A stretch of DNA of 38,065 nt from assembly GCA_051208045.1 (NCBI GenBank), contig JBPJFY010000023.1:1-38065 (forward strand). The letters run 5' to 3'. The stretch is from LZORAL124-50-18 sp051208045. GTDB lineage: Bacteria; Pseudomonadota; Gammaproteobacteria; Pseudomonadales; Oleiphilaceae. The notes under the pieces were generated by a model, which was given only the letters and a program-made list of their open reading frames with translations, did not search any database and was not told where the DNA came from. This document shows, piece by piece, positions 34,564 to 38,065 of the stretch. The first letter of the stretch is position 1, and every line of letters begins with the position of its first letter. A program made the translations under genes and the position numbers.

Positions 34564-35492
34564 TGGTGCTGGCCGGCACCGGTGCATTCCCGGAACTGAC
34601 CATAGGCTTCCAACAGCCGCTCAGGGGCTTCGACCTGCGGGTAGTGCCCCACGCCACGCAGGGGCACCACATAGGGGCTATCGATCAACGTCTCGTAGCG
34701 ACTGATCATCGCGTATCCCGACACCGGGCTGTCCGTACCACACACAAAACTCATGGGCAGACGGCGTGTCGCGGCCGTTTCACACAAGGCTTGCACCCAA
34801 CGATTCCGGTGACACCGGCGCTCCTCAATGTAGTGGATCAATCGGTGCATAATCGCCCGACCATTATTGTATTCCACGCTGCGCCACCACTCTTTTAACA
34901 GCTGGGCATCCGGTAATTGAGCCGGGCTGAAAATGTGCTGCATATTCCGCTGAAACACGGGCTCACTGATCAACCGGCTCACCATCGCACCGACCGGGCT
35001 GCTCAGCAGTTTTTGCACAAACACGGGCTGATGCACTTCCGGAAAGAGCCCGCCATTGAGAAAGCACACAGAACCGGGCTCAAACGGCAGCTTGCCTTCA
35101 CGGTGCCGCGCCAGCAATTCCTGCATCACACTGTTACCGTAATCATGCACCAGAAAGTGCGGTGATGCGATTTCCATTTTTTCCAGAAAACCACTGATGA
35201 GATCTGCCTGATCCACCAGGGAGTAGGCGTAATGCGCAGGTTTATCAGAGAATCCAAACCCCAGGAAGTCGATAGCAATCAGCTGATAGCGAGAGACCAG
35301 ATCATCCCACACCCGGTGCCAATCCCAGGAGCAGGTCGGAAAACCATGCAACAGCACCAGCGGCTCACCCTCGCCCTGAATCTGACAGAACACCGAATGG
35401 TTGCGGTATTTAAACCACTTGCCCGTGGTCTGCCATTGGCTGAAGGCATCCCACTCGGCGGACACTTCCCGCGCTTCAAACTCCTTGAACAT
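34560..35492 (-). CDS. Alpha/beta hydrolase, haloalkane dehalogenase/epoxide hydrolase-like
   Basis: A 310-residue hydrolase with an Asp nucleophile: Asp117 in LVHDYGNSVM, in place of the GxSxG serine. That is the arrangement of epoxide hydrolases and haloalkane dehalogenases. The oxyanion region is LLHGFPTCSWDW, the second strand AIDFLGFGFSDKP, and the catalytic His is in LRGVGHYPQVEAPERL. A cap-domain region with FLNGGLFPEVHQP precedes the late strands. The start at 35492 has AAGGT and AAGGA upstream. It ends within the stop region of the diguanylate cyclase. Which of the two activities it has is not decidable from motifs alone. Confidence 0.88.
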   Translation of the reverse strand: MFKEFEAREVSAEWDAFSQWQTTGKWFKYRNHSVFCQIQGEGEPLVLLHGFPTCSWDWHRVWDDLVSRYQLIAIDFLGFGFSDKPAHYAYSLVDQADLISGFLEKMEIASPHFLVHDYGNSVMQELLARHREGKLPFEPGSVCFLNGGLFPEVHQPVFVQKLLSSPVGAMVSRLISEPVFQRNMQHIFSPAQLPDAQLLKEWWRSVEYNNGRAIMHRLIHYIEERRCHRNRWVQALCETAATRRLPMSFVCGTDSPVSGYAMISRYETLIDSPYVVPLRGVGHYPQVEAPERLLEAYGQFRECTGAGQHH

Positions 35493-35701
35493 GTTCCTTC
35501 TTACCTTACTTCACGCCGTTCGAGATCAATACACCCTGTACCGGCATCATTGTAGTGCCAATTCTGGATTTTGGTAGACACCCGGTAATTAAAACGGAAC
35601 TGGATCGGATATTGCTTATCTAAAGTAAAAAGAAGCATTGCCGATAAAACTGTAAAGGGAATTGAATTTGTGAGTAGTTTCAATTTTCGGAGGACACCCC
35701 C

Positions 35702-35875
35702 ATGGAATCCATTAATCACACCAGTCTGATTCGTCTGATACGGCTATACCACGGCAAACTCCTGCAGTTGGAGAAGGTGCCGGAAGCAGGCCACCCGCTG
35801 CAGCGCATGGTTTTGTCTGCAGAAGCCGCCGCCTTGGATGCCGCCATTAAAGCACAGCTTTCTGGCACAATGTGA
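35702..35875 (+). CDS. Small protein of 57 residues, unrecognised
   Basis: This short gene begins at ATG 35702, eight bases after an excellent GGAGG (35689-35693), and ends at TGA 35873. The product starts MESINHTSLIRLIRLYHGKL and ends with an amphipathic, Ala-rich helix (AEAAALDAAIKAQL). It has no membrane segment or Cys. I do not recognise a family. The ribosome-binding site, clean stop and composition argue that it is real. It is divergent from the hydrolase across 209 bases, which hold AT-rich promoter-like sequence and no other gene. Interleaved inverted repeats begin exactly at its stop codon, and it converges with the XRE regulator gene. Confidence 0.65.
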   Translation: MESINHTSLIRLIRLYHGKLLQLEKVPEAGHPLQRMVLSAEAAALDAAIKAQLSGTM

Positions 35876-35919
35876 CCAATTTTGTCAGGTTTTTTGACGC
35901 ATTGGTCAAATTGCTGACA
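35873..35919. repeat. Interleaved inverted repeats after the small gene
   Basis: TGACCAAT (35873-35880) pairs with ATTGGTCA (35901-35908). TGTCAG (35883-35888) pairs with CTGACA (35914-35919). The order A-B-A'-B' is that of a pseudoknot. A third perfect dyad, TTTGAC-gcattg-GTCAAA (35893-35910), overlaps both. The region lies between convergent genes, so it may be a bidirectional terminator, an RNA structure or a cluster of GTCA/TGAC half-sites. Confidence 0.55.
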
Positions 35920-35977
35920 GGCAGAATTCACCCTGAAGCCTCTGTCACAATTGTTCACAAAGTGATCTGTGCGATCA

Positions 35978-36733
35978 TCATACCGGAAACAGTTTCTCCG
36001 TACCGGGTCGCCGAAATGCAGTAAACGCCGGCGGCTCCCAAGGGCGCATAGCAAGCACGAGGCTCGTTCCATAGCGATCCTGAAACAACTTCGACGCGTC
36101 CTCCTGGCGAAGGTGACGAAAATCCTGCGCCAGCCGCTTGAGTTTTTGCTGCATTTGCTGGTTGGCTTCCACAGACAGCATCCCGGTCACAAACACCCGC
36201 ATTTCTCCCGGACCATCAAAACTGGCGGTCATAAATCCGGTTTGCACTTCCTGTTCAAAGTACCGTTGAATCGGTCCCTTCTTAATCCACCGAAAGTCCG
36301 GGCTCACCAACGCCTTCGCGCGATTCCCCGGTAAAAATTCAATGAGCTTGATCCGGTCCAGCTTGGCCATGTACTGGATCAGTTCCGTTTCCGAGTAGTC
36401 ATAGGTGGCGAGGATGTCTGAAAAACTCACATGATTCACCACGGATATTGCCACCAGCAGCAGTTTGGGATCAGCCACCAGCTCCTCTTCCTGAGCACGG
36501 GTGAGCTGTACGATTTGACGCTCACTCTCGACACGCCGCATCAGGTCGGAGATTTCAATGCCCGCCAGTTCACAAATGCGATCCAGCCGCTGAAGGCTGA
36601 ACTGATTGGTCGCGAACATTCGTTTGATGCTGGCTTCCGACATCTCCAGTACCGCGGCCACATCGCGGTAGGTGACGCGCGCCTCTTTTAACGCCTGCTT
36701 CAAGGCAGACACGATCACCGCCGTCTGAGACAT
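35978..36733 (-). CDS. XRE-family helix-turn-helix regulator with long C-terminal domain
   Basis: A 251-residue protein with an N-terminal Cro/CI-type helix-turn-helix (about residues 8-62: LKQALKEARVTYRDVAAVLEMSEASIKRMFATNQFSLQRLDRICELAGI). About 190 residues of unrecognised sequence follow; part resembles a second winged-helix (LVAISVVNHVSFSDILATYDYSETELIQYMAKLDRIKLIEFLPGNRAKALVSPDFRWIK). Start at 36733 is backed by GAGGAG six bases upstream of the spacer. A TATAAT box lies about 30 bases further up on the minus strand. Divergent position next to the yiaA-like/pspA operon makes it a candidate controller of that operon and perhaps of itself. Confidence 0.85.
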   Translation of the reverse strand: MSQTAVIVSALKQALKEARVTYRDVAAVLEMSEASIKRMFATNQFSLQRLDRICELAGIEISDLMRRVESERQIVQLTRAQEEELVADPKLLLVAISVVNHVSFSDILATYDYSETELIQYMAKLDRIKLIEFLPGNRAKALVSPDFRWIKKGPIQRYFEQEVQTGFMTASFDGPGEMRVFVTGMLSVEANQQMQQKLKRLAQDFRHLRQEDASKLFQDRYGTSLVLAMRPWEPPAFTAFRRPGTEKLFPV

Positions 36734-36762
36734 ATTGGGCTCCTCGCAAAAAGTATCAAATA

Positions 36763-36768
36763 ATTATA
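36763..36768 (-). promoter_or_regulatory. -10 box of the XRE regulator promoter
   Basis: On the minus strand these six bases read TATAAT, about 30 bases before the XRE gene start at 36733. No convincing -35 hexamer is present at 16-18 bases. Either an activator is needed or the promoter is weak. Confidence 0.35.
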
Positions 36769-36805
36769 CCTCAAGCTGCACATTTGGCCACTCCTTCACC
36801 TTTAG

Positions 36806-36841
36806 TTGATTATAGTGATCAGGACTCGTACATTTGATCAC
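36806..36841 (+). promoter_or_regulatory. Promoter with overlapping inverted-repeat operator for yiaA-pspA
   Basis: TTGATT (36806-36811) and TACATT (36829-36834) are 17 bases apart, each matching the sigma-70 consensus at four of six positions. A perfect inverted repeat GTGATCA (36815-36821) / TGATCAC (36835-36841), with 13 bases between arms, covers the spacer and the bases after the -10 box. That is where a repressor would block RNA polymerase. No sigma-54 type -24/-12 element, used by E. coli psp, is visible. Confidence 0.5.
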
Positions 36842-36875
36842 ATCTTAACCACATCACAGACCACAACGCGAGGAC

Positions 36876-37151
36876 ATGCCCGTGAACGAACAAATGCAAA
36901 GCCACTCCACTTCCTGGATTTTTTATGTCAAAGCCTCTTTTGGCTGCGCGCTCGCCGCCATGATCGCCGGCATCGTGTTTGCTCCCATTGATTTCATGGT
37001 GAAAGGGTATCTCGCGGTATGCGCCCTGTTTCTCGTCAGCACCACCATCACCATGTCGAAAACACTGAGAGATGTGCATGAGAGCCAACGGTTGGTTAAC
37101 CGGATCTCGGAAGCTCGCACCCAACAATTGATCAAAGAATACGGAGAATAA
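36876..37151 (+). CDS. YiaA/YiaB-family inner-membrane protein
   Basis: A protein of 91 residues with two membrane helices (about 20-37 and 42-60), which is the YiaAB two-helix domain: STSWIFYVKASFGCALAAMIAGIVF, then MVKGYLAVCALFLVSTTITMSKTLRDVHE. The C-terminal tail is charged and cytoplasmic. ATG 36876 is in frame, but GAGGA lies only one base away from it. GTG 36882, seven bases from GAGGA, may be the true start (89 residues). It is followed after two bases by the pspA-like gene, and the pair is known from other Gammaproteobacteria as a membrane-stress unit. The tail may help place PspA at the membrane. Confidence 0.85.
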   Translation: MPVNEQMQSHSTSWIFYVKASFGCALAAMIAGIVFAPIDFMVKGYLAVCALFLVSTTITMSKTLRDVHESQRLVNRISEARTQQLIKEYGE

Positions 37152-37153
37152 TC

Positions 37154-37855
37154 ATGAATGTTTGGACCAAAGTCAGCACCCTGTTTCGCGCCACAAGCCG
37201 TGAACCCATGGAAGCCCTGGTACGCGCCAATGACATTCGCATTTTTGAGCAGGAGATCTATGATGCCGAGCAACACCTGCAAAAAGCCAAAGTGCAACTG
37301 GCGCATATCGTCATGGAACGGCGACAGCTGGAGCGACACAATCAAACGCTGGACGCTCACATTGTTACCCGCGAGGAGCAGGCGGTGGCCGCACTGGACA
37401 AAGATCGCCCGGCGTTGGCCGAAGAGTTGGCGGGGATGATCGCACAGGACGAAAGCATCCGAACGACGCAGGCCCAGCAGATCACACAGCTGGAGCAACG
37501 AGAAGCCAGACTCAAACAGCAAATGCAGCAAGCAGCGCAAAAGCTCACCGCCTACCGCCGTGAACTGAATCTGGCCAAGGTCAATCGGCTCACCCAGCAG
37601 AATGTACAGCAGATTCAAGGCGCCGCCACCGGCTTGACGCATTCCATCGACGCCATGGAAACCTCGTTGGTTGCCATTCAAACACGTCATACCCGGACGG
37701 AAGATTTTGATCAGGCGATGCAGCAGATTCAGGCCGAACTCAACGGTGAGGCGATTGAACAGCAACTGGACGCCGCCGGCATCGAGTCGCAGTCACTTGC
37801 CTCCCAGAAACGTGCCGTGCTTGAACGCCTGAAGGCCAGGCACACCTCACCCTGA
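37154..37855 (+). CDS. PspA/IM30-family membrane-stress protein
   Basis: A 233-residue coiled-coil protein of the PspA/IM30 (ESCRT-III-like) family, expected to bind and protect a damaged inner membrane. The N-terminal amphipathic helix is NVWTKVSTLFRATSREPMEAL. Long heptad-rich helices fill residues 25-165 (DIRIFEQEIYDAEQHLQKAKVQLAHIVMERRQLE), and shorter helices follow. It begins two bases after the YiaA-like stop, so both are translated from one mRNA. PspF, PspB and PspC are not encoded nearby. The XRE regulator on the other side of the promoter may take over control. A hairpin with 11-bp arms follows the stop. Confidence 0.88.
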   Translation: MNVWTKVSTLFRATSREPMEALVRANDIRIFEQEIYDAEQHLQKAKVQLAHIVMERRQLERHNQTLDAHIVTREEQAVAALDKDRPALAEELAGMIAQDESIRTTQAQQITQLEQREARLKQQMQQAAQKLTAYRRELNLAKVNRLTQQNVQQIQGAATGLTHSIDAMETSLVAIQTRHTRTEDFDQAMQQIQAELNGEAIEQQLDAAGIESQSLASQKRAVLERLKARHTSP

Positions 37856-37867
37856 GTATGCCTGTCC

Positions 37868-37892
37868 ACTCCCGGTGTCAAACACCGGGAGT
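37868..37892 (+). terminator. Hairpin after pspA (11-bp perfect stem)
   Basis: ACTCCCGGTGT (37868-37878) pairs perfectly with ACACCGGGAGT (37882-37892) across a three-base loop. It starts 13 bases after the pspA stop. No T-run follows (ACCCCCTTGG), so it may act as an mRNA-stabilising end or a factor-assisted terminator. Confidence 0.7.
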
Positions 37893-37935
37893 ACCCCCTT
37901 GGAACAGGGCAAATTTTAGACAACTCCGTCATTTT

Positions 37936-37957
37936 GACCTAGGAGCCTGTCGGACTT
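37936..37957 (-). repeat. 22-bp repeat, right copy (IS terminus plus target site)
   Basis: This is the reverse complement of 109-130 with no mismatch. GAC (37936-37938) and CTAG (37939-37942) come first, then the 15-bp presumed terminus (37943-37957). Confidence 0.8.
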
Positions 37958-38065
37958 AAGCGCACGATTACTGCACAGTGCGTCTCCCGACTGTAATTGA
38001 ACGGAAAAAGCAGGTTGCTAGCCTTCTCAGCCTCTTGATACGCATTTTACGTCCCTCAACGAGCA
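37943..38065 (-). mobile_element. Other end of an IS1182-like insertion sequence (right edge)
   Basis: From 37943 the sequence begins with the same 15-bp terminus as the left IS end. The remaining bases to the window edge differ from the left end and hold no ATG on the plus strand, so this is probably the opposite (3') end of a related element. A small dyad CGCAC (37961-37965) / GTGCG lies just inside. A minus-strand frame open from the edge to a stop at 37968 could be the transposase tail, but I cannot recognise it. Confidence 0.4.

Noticed and set aside
36734..36875. Sigma-54 promoter for pspA
   Set aside because: No GG-N10-GC element with a proper -24/-12 context is visible upstream of the yiaA-like gene.
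36923..37765. A 280-codon open frame on the minus strand
   Set aside because: It is antisense to yiaA and pspA, which have strong family patterns and tight operon spacing.

Overview
The window looks like chromosomal DNA of a free-living, probably marine or aquatic Gammaproteobacterium (Oceanospirillales/Alteromonadales-like). This rests on gene content: malate:quinone oxidoreductase, a PilU-like ATPase, a DUF1631 protein, a diguanylate cyclase, orphan SBP_bac_3 proteins and a bacterial FAN1. The genus cannot be fixed from the sequence. Most genes are GC-rich (a sampled 60-base line in the helicase is 62% GC). Two patches are visibly AT-richer: about 16.65-17.2 kb, and about 19.6-22.9 kb (a sampled line there is 35% GC). 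No tRNA, rRNA or CRISPR array was seen. No gene-free gap exceeds about 300 bases.

Layout. Both edges carry the same 22-bp terminal sequence in inverted orientation. At the left edge a truncated ORF reads out of the window and resembles the N-terminus of an IS1182-type transposase, so the 38 kb appear to lie between two IS ends. 0.2-5.1 kb: three solitary periplasmic solute-binding-like proteins around a large DUF1631 protein. 5.1-7.8 kb: a tldD-like/pmbA-like protease pair, divergent from an RND adaptor/pump pair (7.9-12.2 kb). 12.2-16.5 kb: central metabolism, with L-serine dehydratase, malate:quinone oxidoreductase and O-acetylhomoserine sulfhydrylase. 16.7-19.6 kb: an AT-rich orphan membrane protein and a nuclease-helicase of the Rad3/XPD family.

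19.9-22.8 kb: an AT-rich block with a GAF/winged-helix regulator, a short-chain dehydrogenase and a NorE/NorF-like pair, without any norCB. 23.0-25.3 kb: a family III CoA-transferase and a divergent PilU-like ATPase. 25.5-27.8 kb: an overlapping yigZ-fan1 unit. 28.0-30.5 kb: a CHASE-PAS membrane sensor ending in a degenerate Hpt-like segment, then a glutathione S-transferase. 30.6-35.5 kb: PlsC-type acyltransferase, AEC transporter, two alpha/beta hydrolases and a membrane diguanylate cyclase. 35.7-37.9 kb: a 57-codon small gene, an XRE regulator, and a divergent yiaA-like/pspA envelope-stress operon.

The most useful leads are regulatory and contextual. They are tandem palindromic operators in the hydrolase/diguanylate cyclase divergent promoter; an inverted repeat overlapping a predicted promoter between the XRE gene and yiaA-pspA; interleaved inverted repeats after the small gene; and the AT-rich SDR-NorE-NorF cassette. 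I did not find a clearly new defence or RNA-guided system. All family calls come from reading motifs by eye, not from searches.
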